Source: Gonapodya prolifera JEL478
Taxonomy: Eukaryota > Monoblepharomycota > Monoblepharidomycetes > Monoblepharidales > Gonapodyaceae
Length of the DNA: 64,000 nt
Assembly: GCA_001574975.1 (NCBI GenBank)
Contig: KQ965733.1
Coordinates: forward strand, 685,012-749,011
Reading direction: 5' to 3'
Numbering within the stretch: the stretch's first letter is position 1; each line of letters starts with the position of its first letter. The notes under the pieces are model-generated. The model was not told where the DNA came from, made no database searches, and was given only the letters and a program-made list of their open reading frames with translations. Position numbers and translations under genes: made by a program. Positions 11,627 to 26,052 of this stretch are shown piece by piece.

Positions 11627-12667
11627 ATGTCGTGGCAGCAATACGTCGACCAAAACCTCATTGGTACCAAACTCGTGTCCAAGGCTGCGATCCATGGCCA
11701 TGATGGGACTTTGTGGGCCACCTCTGCTGGCTTCAGCGTGAGTCGACTTTGTTTGGAATGCAAAACACGGAAGAAAGCTCTCGCACGGCTTCATATGGGC
11801 CTTCTGAGATGCCGTCGTGATTTTCTTCATCGGCTTTCGGCGTGGCATTTTGATGGCGTCGTGGATTCGCGTGGAAGTTGGTGGGGCGAGCAGGATCGCC
11901 AAATGTAAAACATCGATGGAGACTTCCGTCAGCGACTAGTGGCATAGAAAGCTTCTCAAAATGACGTGACGATCGATCCAAACATGGAATGGAATGTCGT
12001 TGAAGTTTTTCGTTGTGAAAGTCTTGACATGCGCCATCCGTCTTTCAAACCTGAGGGAGCTTGATTGATGGTCTCTATGGACGTGCCACCATCAATTTTG
12101 GAGGACTAACAGAATCCCCTTTTATGTTGCAGATTAACGGAACAGAAATCAAAAACCTTATCGCCGGATTCAAGGACGCAACTGGTCTCCGCTCCAGCGG
12201 TCTTCACATCGGAGGCACAAAGGTGCGTCAATCTCTTATACCCTTTTACATTACGAAATAAATGTTTGTGCGCGGCCCGTTTACTCACTGTGCCGTCTTT
12301 CAACTTTTACAACTCTCCAACCCCTAACCACCTCTTCAATACCCTTCGGCTGCGATCCGTCTTTTCATGTATCTCAAATGTGTTCCCTGATCTGGATACC
12401 TGCTTGGGAATGGTCTTCATCGATAGTACTTCCTCCTCCGTGCAGATGATCGCTCGATCTATGGAAAGCAAGGAGCTGGTGGTGTTATTGCAGTGAAAAC
12501 AAAAATGGCTGGTGAATGATCCTTCGGGTTTCCGTTTTGATGTTGATATGGTCTCAAGCAATTCTTGTTGTGTAGTGATCATCGGCGTTTACGGGGAAGG
12601 TATCCAGCCTGGACAGGCGACCAAGACTGTGGAGGATCTCGCTGACTACTTGATCAGCCACTCCTAT
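11627..12667 (+). CDS. PFY1: Profilin
   Basis: An actin-monomer and poly-proline binding protein of the cortical cytoskeleton. Four exons join in frame: 11627-11737 ([15 protein letters not shown]...SAGFS), 12133-12222 ([20 protein letters not shown]), 12427-12511 ([19 protein letters not shown]) and 12576-12667 ([20 protein letters not shown]...SHSY). The total is 126 aa, the usual profilin length. The W-Q-Q-Y-V-D N-terminus and the C-terminal helix, which form the poly-proline site, are both present. Oddly, the last codon is followed directly by GTGAGT rather than a stop. Either a short intron separates the stop codon, or the frame reads on 16 codons to a TGA at 12716. The first intron is about 395 bp and the others are 204 and 64 bp. 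Confidence 0.93.
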
Positions 12668-13072
12668 GTGAGTGTTGAAGGACCGTCGTGTTGTCCACCG
12701 TCGCGGGATAAGGTTTGAGAACGATGGGGTGTGACCTCTAAGGAGGGGCGAAGGATTACTTGTTTCAAGAGCTTTGTGAATGCGTTTCTTTGACGGCTGA
12801 TCGATGTCTGGTTCCATCGTGTTATACAGTAATCTCTTCATTCCCCCGATGCCTGAATGATGGGGAAGAGATTGCACATCTAGTGTTCGTATGCCCCTTC
12901 AAACCCTTTAGACATCATATGTCCCTGTGTACTGTTGTCCGACGGGATAATTGAATTTGAGTTCGATAACTTGAATTTCGTCTTCGCAAGAACGACCTTC
13001 GCACCTTCGCCGAAGAACCTTCTTTTTTTCTATTTCTCAACATTGTTCCAGCGTCTTCGACATCGTTTTTTC

Positions 13073-13892
13073 ATGGGCCTACCACTCAATTCTTATACGG
13101 TTGGTTCTCCCGTTCCACGACCAACCTCGACCCAGTCACCCCTCCTTCACTCCCGTTACACGGGATTGCCTAGACCTGCCCGAACGAGAACAGGAGACGG
13201 AGCTGATTTTTTATTATCGAGCAGGAACCCCCCAATTCAGAATGATGACGTTTCCGTCATTCTCGGCCGGATTCGTTCGCTAGATCCTCGAGACACAGTC
13301 CGCTTCTTGTCTGAGTGGTTTGGAGGCATGTCACTAGGCGAACGCGAAGTCATTCTCGACGTATTGTGGGGAACTCTGATGGAGACTGATGGAAGGGGTC
13401 CCGGACCAAACCGAAGCGACCATTATTTGGCCAGATCAACCTTCACGCGAGCTGAAATTCAGAGTACACCTGTCACCCAGCAATTGCCACCTCTCGATTT
13501 CTTTCGTCCTTCCCCCTCGGAGCTCCACTACGACCCTGAGCGGGACATAACCGAAGGCTTGCGTCGCCGAGGATACAACTTATCGCCTGTTGGACCCCAG
13601 CCGGATCCGAATGTGGGCATCTCTGTGTTGCTCTCTATGCCAGAGCAAATCGAAGAGAATACCAGTAGAGATCTCGAAATGGAAGTTGCAGAGAATGTAG
13701 GGGTGAATTTTTGCTTCATTCTGAGTTGACAATGTTTGACGCCTTCTCCACCCCGTCGAACCACAGCTCGCCGCGCACCTTCTTCATCGGGTCTTGGACT
13801 CTGTCGTTGATCCAACTCACCGGAGGAGAGAGAGGGAACATTCCCCGGATGAAAATTTTTTGCGTGCACGCTACTCGTCAAACCGCTTCTGA
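13073..13892 (+). CDS. Orphan protein, 249 aa, two exons
   Basis: Exons 13073-13696 and 13767-13892 (GT...CACAG intron) join in frame and end FLRARYSSNRF-stop. The middle contains IRSLDPRDTVRFLSEWFGGM and LGEREVILDVLWGTLME, a compact helical stretch. The ends are Pro/Ser/Arg-rich. I do not recognise a family. The ATG at 13073 is preferred: the open frame starts further up at 12935, but that part is low-quality coding with Phe runs. No signal peptide is evident. Confidence 0.5.
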
Positions 13893-13939
13893 GCATGGAA
13901 ACCTTTGTCTGTTGTAGGCAAACACTTGATAATAATAAT

Positions 13940-16549
13940 TTATATCTCTGCAAAGAACAGTCCCACAAGTACAAACGTTCCCAAAGTATCACAAGTGGAG
14001 GTGATGTATGGCAACGCATGTGTATCTGGATCCATTTTTCTCGTCCACAACCATGGCACAAACCATCGCTGTAATCTCAGCAACATCCATGTCATCAAGA
14101 ATGATCCTGTAATATATAGAGCAGCAAATAGAGGGCTGACGCGGAAGTCGCCGAGATGGGCGATTCCAACGATCAGTAGAACCATTGCCTGACAAACAAC
14201 ATTGAGCCACCCTATTGTTGACATGGTTAGACCATGATTTTCGCGACGGTGCGCATGGAGGGAGGAAGACGATCTTGTAACCGCCACAGATACCAAGTTT
14301 CCTACGATGCCTGGAGAATGGACAAGACAATGGGCCCCGTCTCACCGACATTACTACCTCTGGAGCACACCCACCATTCAAAATCGGTACTAAAACCGCA
14401 AGAGCTTCAAAGTCTCCAACGAATTTCTCCAGTAAAAGCCCCGCAGAGCAAGAAATGCCGACAGATACAAGGAACGGGAGCCAAGAGATTGGCGTGATCG
14501 CATGACGGACATGCTTTGGACAGGCGGGTGAGAAAATAATCAAGCCTGAGTACGTTTGTGAACGCACCTGGTTTTTCAGAACCAAAATGAAACATGGCAC
14601 GGCACTGAGCGCCAACGCTGCGAAGATGGCATGCGTTGCAAGTCCAGACGCCCACCCCATTCCACGCGCATCCACAAAAAAGGTTTCAGAAAGGAGCAGA
14701 AATTGCCCCGAGAAACCGAGCACAAGCAAGGTCGCGAGATCGCCGAGTGCCGCTTTGTGCCCCAGTATGAGGGAGGTGCAGGCGTCGTGAAGTGAAGTAA
14801 ATGCGCTCACCTGCAACGGGGATCAAGACGTTGTCTGGATCGCACTTGAGCCACTGTGCGAGTACAACAAGTCCAATCATGAGCAGCCCCCTACCACCGA
14901 CTGTTAGAGCCGAAAGTGAATGAACAGAAATCACACCGACTCACGTCACAAATGCGGTCACAGAAGCAGCCAAAACCGATGACGTGATTATGATCATAGT
15001 TTCTGTCACGTTCGGACTGTCTTTCTCCGTGAACGCCACAAAAACCCTCGCGACGACACCTAAATGCGAGACATTGTTGAGTCAAGGTCAACGACAACTA
15101 GTCAAGCTGTGCATCAAACCTGCAAGGGCACCCATCACCACTGCCTGCAGCTGCAGCAGAAGCAAGTTCCCCTTCATCACGCGCGACCGGTTGGCTCGCT
15201 CCCTGTCGCCAATGACCCCGACGCCTGCAAATCCGAATTTGAGGTTGCCGCGGGCGGTCTCTGATCCTAAGCGTGCAGCTAAATTGAGCTCCAAGTTTCC
15301 TTTGCTTTGGCGTCCCTTTATTCGTTTAGGAACGCATAAAACGTCATTACGCAGAAACTTACAGATTGAGAAGGATAGGAACCAACACGGTTAACGCGGG
15401 TAGCTTCTCAAAGACGAAGGATCGTTCTTGAACTTCGAGAAGGTAACCAGCCAGAACAAGAGCAATTCTTCAACGAAAATGACAACGCTTGGGTATGTGA
15501 CTCGAGTGTTCTATACGGCTGATAGAAACCCACATCGAAATGATCATGGAGGGCAAACACTCGACAAAGAGCGGCAGAGATATCCGGAACGGAGGGGGTA
15601 AGGACCAGAGCCATTTCGATACGGGGCGGAAACGCGTCTTTGAGCGCATTTTCGTTTTGCCCTTTCGACCTGTACTTGCACTTGTGTCGGACACGATTGG
15701 AGCATACGATTGCAAAATGTTGGAGTCGGGAGCGTCGTCGAGCTCGATCATTTGAAGCAGTTCTTCTGAAGTCAGGTGTGTCGTTGCCACCTTTCCGCGT
15801 TCTACCTCTTCCAAGAGTGCGGGGGCGTCGTCGTCCATTTGGTCATCGTCAGAATCCGAATCGCTTTCATCGTCGTCATCCGTCGCAACCTCTGGAGCGA
15901 CGTAAGAAAGATTCATTTCGACAAAATTATTGGTATCGTCGCTATCGGCGCTATTGGGGTCCGAGAGATCACGATGAGGTAAATCTCCGGAAGAGTTGAG
16001 TTTGACGTCTTCTGCATCGTCATACGGGCTCGCAAAACCACCATGAACATTCTCTACGTCGAGAAGGGCATCTGTGCCGTCCTTTGTATCATCCTTTGCA
16101 GTAGAGGGGCTGAACAGCGACATGAGCGATAGCGCTCCACTGTCAGCGTGCCCCATACCACTCTTGAGTGGCGACTTTGAGCGATTCAGACGCCTCTGAT
16201 CAATTCGACCTGAGCGATCGTTGTTGCGGAACGATATCGAGCCCGTCAGCCTTCCAAGAAGCGAGGGATTGCGGCTAAACAGCACACCGACGCCCGACGA
16301 TGCAGCATTGCTGGCCCTGCGCGAAGGTCGAGTGGTTCGGGAAGCCGGGAGCGCGCGCAGACGCTCGGCTTCATTTTCGATGAGAGGGGGTTGCTCGTTC
16401 TTGGTCGGCAGCGCGATAAGGGAGGCCAGGACCGAGGAAGACGAGTCGAGAGTGGGCGAGGCTTTGGCAGGAAGCGTGGATGGGATGTTCAGTCGACCAG
16501 GCACGTTGGATGCTCCGGGTCTTGAGGCTGCGCTCGCCGACCGCTCCAT
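13940..16549 (-). CDS. SLC41/MgtE-type magnesium transporter
   Basis: A divalent-cation (Mg2+) transporter with two MgtE-like membrane repeats. Exon 1 (16549 down) encodes about 290 disordered residues with a strongly acidic run (DDDDESDSDSDDDQMDDD), probably cytosolic. Later exons give RIALVLAGYLLEVQE, ALTVLVPILLNL + KGNLELNLAARLGSETARGN (the repeat-1 signature), LLLLQLQAVVMGALAGLMH, LLLEKFVGDFEALAVLVPIL + NGIVGNLVSVAVTRSSSSL (repeat 2), and a C-terminal span WTRKMDPDTHALPYITSTCD followed by LGTFVLVGLFFAEI-stop. The paired P-I-L-L-N-L-K-G-N-L and P-I-L-N-G-I-V-G-N-L motifs are the family's conserved membrane motifs. About seven exons; splice ends are approximate. It is divergent from the glutamyl-tRNA synthetase gene. 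Confidence 0.88.
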
Positions 16550-19475
<2,926 letters not shown>

Positions 19476-19533
19476 TGCATTGCATGAAGCTACGATGTAC
19501 AAACTTGAACTTCAACTCAGAGAACGTCATAAG

Positions 19534-20373
19534 TCAAATTTTTCGCCTTCCTCGTTTTGATGGCTTTGCCAATGACACCAAATGTTCGTCCCCCTCCCCG
19601 TCTTCCCCAGTTTGGACGGCTCGCTTCCTCTTACCCCTCTTCGAATTCCCTGCAGCTGGCTTCGCCGATGACTCCACGTGTTCGTTGCCCTCGCCATCTT
19701 CCTCAGTTTGGACTGCTCGTTTCCTCTTACCCTTCTCTGAATTCCCTGCACCACTGAGCTCCTTTTCCACTTCCTCTCCGATCTCTATTAGCTTCGTGAC
19801 GGTGTTCCAGTTCCGTACTGTTACGGAATACCCAAGCAATGTTTCAAACTTTTTGAATGGAAACTTGGACGCTCCAATTCCGTTCGGGTGGTACATATAC
19901 AAATGACGCCCAGATTTATGAAATGCCAGGCGCTCTTTCGTGGTCGCAGATTCAGCGAGGAAGCGAGCTGCGGATAACACCTTTCCAGACACTGTGACGG
20001 GAACCGATTTCGGTTTGGAAGTGTAGACGAAGAAAACAACCATCTTTTTGGGGTCAAATGTGATGCCTTCGTCACGTAGCTCGGCGATGAGAGGGTTGTC
20101 CGCGACGACTTCTCGAATTTCGTCCACGCTTCGCACCACAGTCCCCTCCACGTCGAACCCAAATTCTTTCTCCACTGCCCTCATGATGCGTAGCTGTTCC
20201 TGATGCTCAGGTGGGCATTCTGTCGGAGGGATGTACAAGCAGTTGCCGGATTGGATATATGTCTTAACAGCCTGTGCGTGGAGTTCGGTTGTGAAGAGCT
20301 CACGGAGGCGAGCCATGTTGAGGATTCGGGATCCTCCGACGTTGACGCCACGGAAGAGAGCGACCCGGGACAT
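19534..20373 (-). CDS. DUF1697 family protein with duplicated basic tail
   Basis: An intronless gene. The first 180 residues are a full DUF1697 domain: MSRVALFRGVNVGGSRILNM, LHAQAVKTYIQSGNCLYIPP, then KKMVVFFVYTSKPKSVPVTV and FPFKKFETLLGYSVTVRNWN. The function of DUF1697 is not established; the family is mostly bacterial, with scattered fungal members. The C-terminal tail holds two 32-residue repeats, each with GKRKRAVQT, which could act as nuclear localisation signals. The frame opens upstream at 20418, but the ATG at 20373 fits the usual bacterial start (M-x-R-x-x-x-x-R-G-x-N-V-G-G). It is divergent from the GGA gene. Confidence 0.85.
   Translation of the reverse strand: MSRVALFRGVNVGGSRILNMARLRELFTTELHAQAVKTYIQSGNCLYIPPTECPPEHQEQLRIMRAVEKEFGFDVEGTVVRSVDEIREVVADNPLIAELRDEGITFDPKKMVVFFVYTSKPKSVPVTVSGKVLSAARFLAESATTKERLAFHKSGRHLYMYHPNGIGASKFPFKKFETLLGYSVTVRNWNTVTKLIEIGEEVEKELSGAGNSEKGKRKRAVQTEEDGEGNEHVESSAKPAAGNSKRGKRKRAVQTGEDGEGDEHLVSLAKPSKRGRRKI
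19562..19753 (-). repeat. 96-bp in-frame tandem duplication (two copies) in the DUF1697 gene
   Basis: Copies at 19562-19657 and 19658-19753 align without gaps over 32 codons and differ by scattered substitutions. Both preserve frame and the motif GKRKRAVQT followed by an acidic E/D-G-E-G run. Confidence 0.85.
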
Positions 20374-20764
20374 CTTCGATGATCGGAGTGAAGATGAGGG
20401 GAGATGAGTGAGCTTCAAGCAGAATGATGAAGAATCTGCGATCTTCGCAAACTACGGGCGGATAAACCACAAAACTTGCGATCCACGAAAAAGCAGACTT
20501 TTAGAGATTGCACAGGCTCATTGCTGCTGCCCTCTTAGGAGTGTTTTGATTCATTCAGGTGCATCAATTCCTTTGTGATGCAAGTACTGAGTTTCTGTAT
20601 TTTAGGAGAGTCGAAAAGGGAAGGCAGGTGGAAAGAAAGAAGAAGCAAGCTTTCATCAACAGAATGAAGCTGCATTAGCCGTGCCGTCGCGTTGAGCCGG
20701 CAACCGCAGCCCCGGGATTGCGCTAACGTTCACGTTGGAAAGCCTGCGCAGACTTCGCGATGGA

Positions 20765-23700
20765 ATGGATCGCAGGGAGCGGGCAACGCACGCCAGAAAA
20801 TTCAGCGGTATGTTGCGCGTCATCCCGAGTCTCGGTTAGAACGAGTTCCAACCTCCAAATCCCGTAATTGAATGAAACAATCACCGCACGCTCATGTTAA
20901 ATGCTTCTGTATCAGCTTGAGACCATGATTGGTGGGTCTTACCACGGATGCTTCGAAGGACCGCCTGCAAAGTGAAAACTACTCCGTTTCCAATACATTC
21001 ACCCGATTCGAATTACATCACGGCTCCAATCCGAACAAAATTTCATTTTTTTTATTAATTAGCGACTGCCTGTGACCAACGGCGGTACGAAGCAGACCTA
21101 GGACTTAATATGGAGATTTGCGAGATGATCAACCAAAAGGGGAAGGGGTGGTATGTACACGATTGGCCTCGCTGGAGGCAGAATACGCGGAGCTAAGACA
21201 CAGGATGCGAACGCGTCATCTTTTTCCTTGGAACGCTGCCGGAAATCCTTAGGCCTCGGGATGCTGCGATAATACTTGTAAAGACTATCAACAGCAAGAA
21301 CTCGCAATCTGCAATGCTTGCGCTCAATGTAAGCTGTCTCAAAGCTTGTTAATGACGTGATACCAGGTGTATGGAGAGACCTGCCTTTCTTTAATGCCAG
21401 TTGCTCGACAATTGCGTGAAGAACTGCGGCTATCCATTTCACCTTCAAATTTCCACCAAAGAATTTCTTAACGAACTCGTTCGGAGATTCCCAGAAAAGC
21501 CACCGGTGAGTTATTGAACTCCAGGGTCTGCGAAGCTGAATGAGGGGATATGAATCGGTCACAAGATTCTTGAAAGTGAATAGAGCACACAACCGGAGAG
21601 ATTATAGCGCAATCAGTGAATGCGCTATTATTAAACGATGATTTGGGAGTCCTTCCTCGGTGGACCAAATCGCTGACAGCATGTACTTCTACAGCCGTAT
21701 CCATCGCATACCCAACAACGCATTCTTTCTCTCATCCAAGAGTGGAACGCTACGCTGCTTGAAGGACGGTATAAGTTCGACCTGCGGCACATCGGGGAAA
21801 TGTACAACCTGCTCTTGTATAAAGGCTACCGCTTTCCGGGCCTGAGCGATGGTGCGAAAGTGCTCAAAGAGAACAATGTGAGAGGGGCTGATTGCGGAAG
21901 CTCTCATACACCGATGAGCGCATCTGAACACTGACTTGAAGGTCCTGAAATCTGAGCAAGAGCTCGAAGATGAAGACAGAAGGGCGCAAGAGGCGGTCAG
22001 TACAGTGTTCCCGAACTGGCGCAAACAGTTGAATTGATCATACCGGCTCTTTGCTCCGCAGAAATTGCACGAGCTTATCCGCCGACAGACGCCTGCGGCA
22101 CTCGCACAGGCGAACGAACTCATGAAGACACTCGCGGGTTATGTGAGCTTCAGCCACCGGCTCGGTGTGGCAACATCACCCATACTCACCTGAACGTTCG
22201 TTTTAAGGACATGGACACCCGCCCCGACTACAAAGCCCGGGTGACGTCCGAGCTCGCCCGCATTGAATCTCGCGCCCGTTCTTTATCGAGTATCCTCGAC
22301 GCTCAGGAGGGAAAACGGTGGAAGCCCGATGCGGAAGCGGAGGAGGCTGCCGGGCACTGCAAAGTGGCCCAAACGAGGATTCGAAAGTGGGTGGAGGATG
22401 CGGCAGGAGACTCGGATGAGGTGGAGAGAACTGGTGCGTTGGGGGTGCAAATTTTGGAGTGTCAATAACCGTGAAACTGACGTTCCCTCTTAAGAACGCC
22501 TCTTATCTCTTATCGACTTACTGAACGAGGTGCTCGAGAGATATGATGCGGCGAAGAGTGGAAAGCTTGTGCCCTCCGCATCTCCTTCCACATATGTCAG
22601 TGATACGACTGCTTCACAACAAACATCACCTGCAGAGCAAAAGCAGGATGACGGCAAGGTGGCACTGATTGAGTTAGGAGGGGATCTTGCTTCTAGCAAT
22701 GGAGGAAGCGCAGGTGTGTTCACCAAACCACGAATCAAGCAGTTGCAATCAGATCGCAACAAACATACTTGATTATTCAGAGCCCGCAAATTTGATTGAT
22801 GATCTCTCAAATTTGAACTTGAGCTTTGCGGTAAGAAAATCATCCTTTCCACCGCGCAAGGAATTCAAATGTAATACTCTTTTTAACCAACTAGGATCCT
22901 GCAAGACCGTGGGGGATGGGTGGTAGCATCTCCCTCGGTGTCGGTGCTGTGTCTACCCCAGCAGGAGCTGGAGACTCTTCTGTGCCAACAGTCGATGACT
23001 TTTTAAAAGCTGGTGTTCCGAAACGTGAGCGAAAATAGTCTTAAAAACACGGACTACACTTCATCTCATCATCATCGACTGCGACTGCTTCAATAGCGGT
23101 CTTGTCCAACGTTCCACCAGGTTCCGCCACGTTACCGGCTTTACCCGTCGGTCTAAATCCGCAGCCGGGTGTAGCTACACCTGCCCGACAACCACCTCCA
23201 ACTGGCTTTACAGCGCCGCCTCCAGGTGCCCCTTTACTTCACTTAGGTCCAGTCCAAGGAGTTCCTGTTGTACCCGTCAGTGTAGGGGGCAGTGCAAGCT
23301 TAAATTCAATCGCTAAATCCGGAGCTCCGAAATCGACTGAAAGTAGGTTTCTTCTTTACACATTCATGCATGTAACCGAATTCAACTTAATCTGTGGTTT
23401 AGTTGATCTTCTTGGTGTTTTTGGTGGTCCATTGCCATCTGCGGCACCACCGCAGACTGGTGCCCGATTAAGCTCCCCATCTCCCACCCCAGAATCTTTC
23501 CCTAGCTCGCAATCTGGCGGCTCTGCATCTCCTTCGCTTATTCCCTCACCTGGAGGGTTCGTACCAGCGTTCTCAAAGCCCTCATCGCCCATTCCATCGA
23601 AAGTTCCGACATCACTACCTGCATCGCTGATTGTAACGGAAAGGTCGCAAAGTCCTGGACTTGATTGGGAATTTCAAACAGCGCCTACGAAAGAGGGAAA

Positions 23701-24239
23701 GGCGACGGAACCCGTGGAAGGTGCGTGAGATGTTGTCTCATTGTTTTTCTGAGGGTTTGTCTAACACGAATTTCTGCCAGTCACAGTTTTCGACAAAAAC
23801 GGGCTAAAGATGACTCTTCGGCGGACTTCACGAGAGGGACACCAAGCCAACTACGTGGTTAACTTTTGGAATGCCATTCCTGTTCAGATGGACTCTTTAG
23901 TTTTTCAGGCAGCTGTACCAAAGGTGCCACCTTCACAAGTCGACCGCCTGGTGTTAAGATCTCACTCTCAGTCTTGAATTTCAGGCGATGACTCTCAAAC
24001 TGGACCCTCTGTCTTCTCTCTCAATCCCACCAATGAACAAATCGCCCGTGACTCAAGGACTTACCGTCGTTAATCCCACAAAGGTGCGCATGCGAGAAAG
24101 CAAAGTGGTCTCCTCGTTCTCTCTTGACTCTTTCCCCTGCGCGCAGGATCCTGAGCGACTTCGATTCCGAATATCGTATTCTATTAATAATGTACCAATC
24201 ACAGAGACTGCCGAGTTTGCGGAGTTCGGGAACTTGTGA
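20765..24239 (+). CDS. GGA: GGA-type clathrin adaptor (VHS-GAT-hinge-gamma-ear)
   Basis: A monomeric ARF-dependent clathrin adaptor acting between trans-Golgi and endosomes. Early exons join in frame: 20765-20807, 21063-21150 (YEADLGLNMEICEMINQKG), 21253-21328 (WPRDAAIILVKTINSKNSQS), 21401-21505 (LLDNCVKNCGYPFHLQISTK) and 21695 on (QRILSLIQEWNATLLEG). Together these make a complete VHS domain. The GAT three-helix region follows (KARVTSELARIESRARSLSS, ERLLSLIDLLNEVLERYDAA). Next is a Pro/Ser/Ala hinge with LIDLLGVFGG, a possible clathrin-box-like stretch. The gamma-adaptin ear reads VTVFDKNGLKMTLRRTS, YVVNFWNAIPVQMDSLVFQA and LRFRISYSINNVPITETAEF, with a stop at 24239. The first exon is short, and its ATG is the least certain part. 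About a dozen exons. Confidence 0.9.
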
Positions 24240-24294
24240 AATCGAAATATAATACTAGATGCAGAGAGCTATGGTCACGATATCGGACTCTTAC

Positions 24295-25183
24295 TTATAC
24301 CTCGTTTACATGTGACGACGATGGGGTTTCTCCCATCCCGAATTCGAGGCCAATTTTCACACCAACACCAGGTCCATAGACACTCAAAAAAGAAGCAATC
24401 CATGATCCATATGAACTAGATGAACTAGACACGAAGTTCTTGGTTGAATTGCTTTGCGATCCCCGTTTCATCAGTCGAAGTGCCGTTCCTACGGTGCAGG
24501 GATGAACAAACCAAAATGGCGTTCCGAGGAAGGGATGATCCTGCTGTGACAGGGATCCTGGGACGAGGTAGGGGTTGGTGTACGATGTATGTGAGTCGAT
24601 ATTCCCTCCAACGTCTTCGTCAGGCGTCTCTTTGAATGATGAGAGTGATGTCGACAGTGTTCCAAGATGTGCAACGATTACTTCAGGCGGTAGCGGGATC
24701 CCATCTGCGTCGTTCCAGGTGCCAAGATGCCACAGTGCAGTCCAGGCAGTGCCCAGGTGGGAGTAAGAAGAGCTTCACACTTGTTTTCTTGAGAGAATGG
24801 AAGATTCAATGACCCTCACCGAGATCGCTGGCTCGAAAGTAGAGAACGGGTACTTGATAGACGTGAGAAAATATAACATGGTGCTCCCAAACCGTCAGGG
24901 CACTGTTCGCGTGGTTTGGTGAAACCGTTCCTCCGTGGGCTTGGACGTTACCCGTTAAAGGATCGGCCTGCTGCCACGATATGGATGGAGAGAGGGGGAT
25001 TATGGATTTCCGTGTGAGGTAACCGGTTCCCTAAGTAGTGATGGCAATTCAGCGATGATCATCACCGTACGAAGACAGATCACACACCGATGAAACAGGC
25101 ACCCAGACCCATCCCGCTCCCAAGCTTTCCGAGGCGGCCAGAAATCCTTTCGCGTCATCGTTGAAATCTGCTAATGTGATCAT
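24295..25183 (-). CDS. ATG10: Autophagy E2-like enzyme Atg10
   Basis: Atg10 conjugates Atg12 to Atg5 and is needed for autophagosome formation. Three exons, 25183-25088, 25030-24820 and 24704-24295, join exactly in frame to 238 aa. MITLADFNDDAKGFL opens the protein. Exon 2 carries GTGYLTRKSIIPLS and WEHHVIFSHVYQVPVLYFRA, the E2-like core signature. The exon 2/3 junction restores D-L-D-G-I-P-L. Exon 3 has QQDHPFLGTPFWFVHPCTVG, where the Cys at about residue 172 in the H-P-C motif is the expected thioester-forming cysteine, and WIASFLSVYGPGVGVKIGLE near the end. No stop or frameshift is seen. It converges on GGA with only 55 bp between the stops, and starts 52 bp from the stop of the SET gene on the same strand. 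Confidence 0.92.
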
Positions 25184-25235
25184 GGCGCGACCACGGCCAC
25201 AGGCTAAGATGTATACAATAAAGTATTTACACCTC

Positions 25236-26013
25236 TCAGCGATTGCAACTCAATGGTCTGTATCTATCTATCATACCTTGACACTCATTGTTGCCACATG
25301 CACAACGGAACGACCACAAGGGGTCCCACCAATCGGAGTCTTCCCCAACATTATAAGTGAATGTCAATTGTTCGCCCTTTGAGACGGGTCTCGTAGTGAC
25401 GACCTCCAACGTGGAGCTGCGAATTTCAGAGTTCGGTGAACAGGAATCTAACGACCATGTGAGATGTGAGGACTGCGATGAGTGGGTTGACAGCACAAGA
25501 GGGGTTTGGTGCTCACGGTTGCAATATCTGGCATTGGAAAGTGGCAGCAACCTTGAAAGCGAATGGGATGTAACGTTGTTCCTTGTTGAATGGTTACGTT
25601 TGAAACTCACCAACTCCACGTCTGAGACGTCTGGTCCCAAAAATTCAGCACGTAAGTCTTGTCCACCGGAGAAAGTTCGTCGTATTGAACGATCTGTTTG
25701 AATTTTTCGTGAGTTGGACGTCAGTTTGTCAAGAGCTTCCACCAGCACCAGCAGCGCCACCACTTACAGGTCCCACGAACTTTTCCACCACAGTCCCAGC
25801 CTATATCGCGCGCGCAAATGAAAAATCGCACGTCAGCCGTCGCTCTAATAAGAAAGCTGTCTGTTGCGCACTCACGGGGATGTGGTCCGCCGCACACAGG
25901 GCCTTTCCAAAGGAGACGCTCTCGACATACGAGGGATAGACAGCAGCCTTCGCCGGGAGCTGCGGCAGAGATGCGTCGGCGGGACTGCACGGAGTGGGGA
26001 CCTGAGAGATCAT
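25236..26013 (-). CDS. Small SET-domain protein, 166 aa
   Basis: Five exons (26013-25876, 25800-25768, 25693-25611, 25551-25517, 25447-25236) join in frame. The domain reads FGKALCAADHIPAGTVVEKF, VDKTYVLNFW and then, across an intron, NARYCNHSCSPNSEIR, the catalytic N-H-S-C-x-P-N motif. VVTTRPVSKGEQLTFTYN and a post-SET-like C-A-C-G-N-N-E-C follow. The fold is the SET methyltransferase core; SET proteins usually methylate protein lysines, but the substrate cannot be told here. It lacks any pre-SET or reader domain, so it is almost only the SET core. It runs in tandem with ATG10, and its start lies 39 bp from the RINT1 start on the other strand. Confidence 0.85.
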
Positions 26014-26052
26014 TTGTGGAACTGCGATCAAACAGCAGCGGGCGGATGAATA

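Noticed and set aside
21098-21592. 164-codon minus-strand open frame
   Set aside because: It lies antisense to three VHS-domain exons of the GGA gene, which join in frame on the plus strand; the minus frame has no domain.
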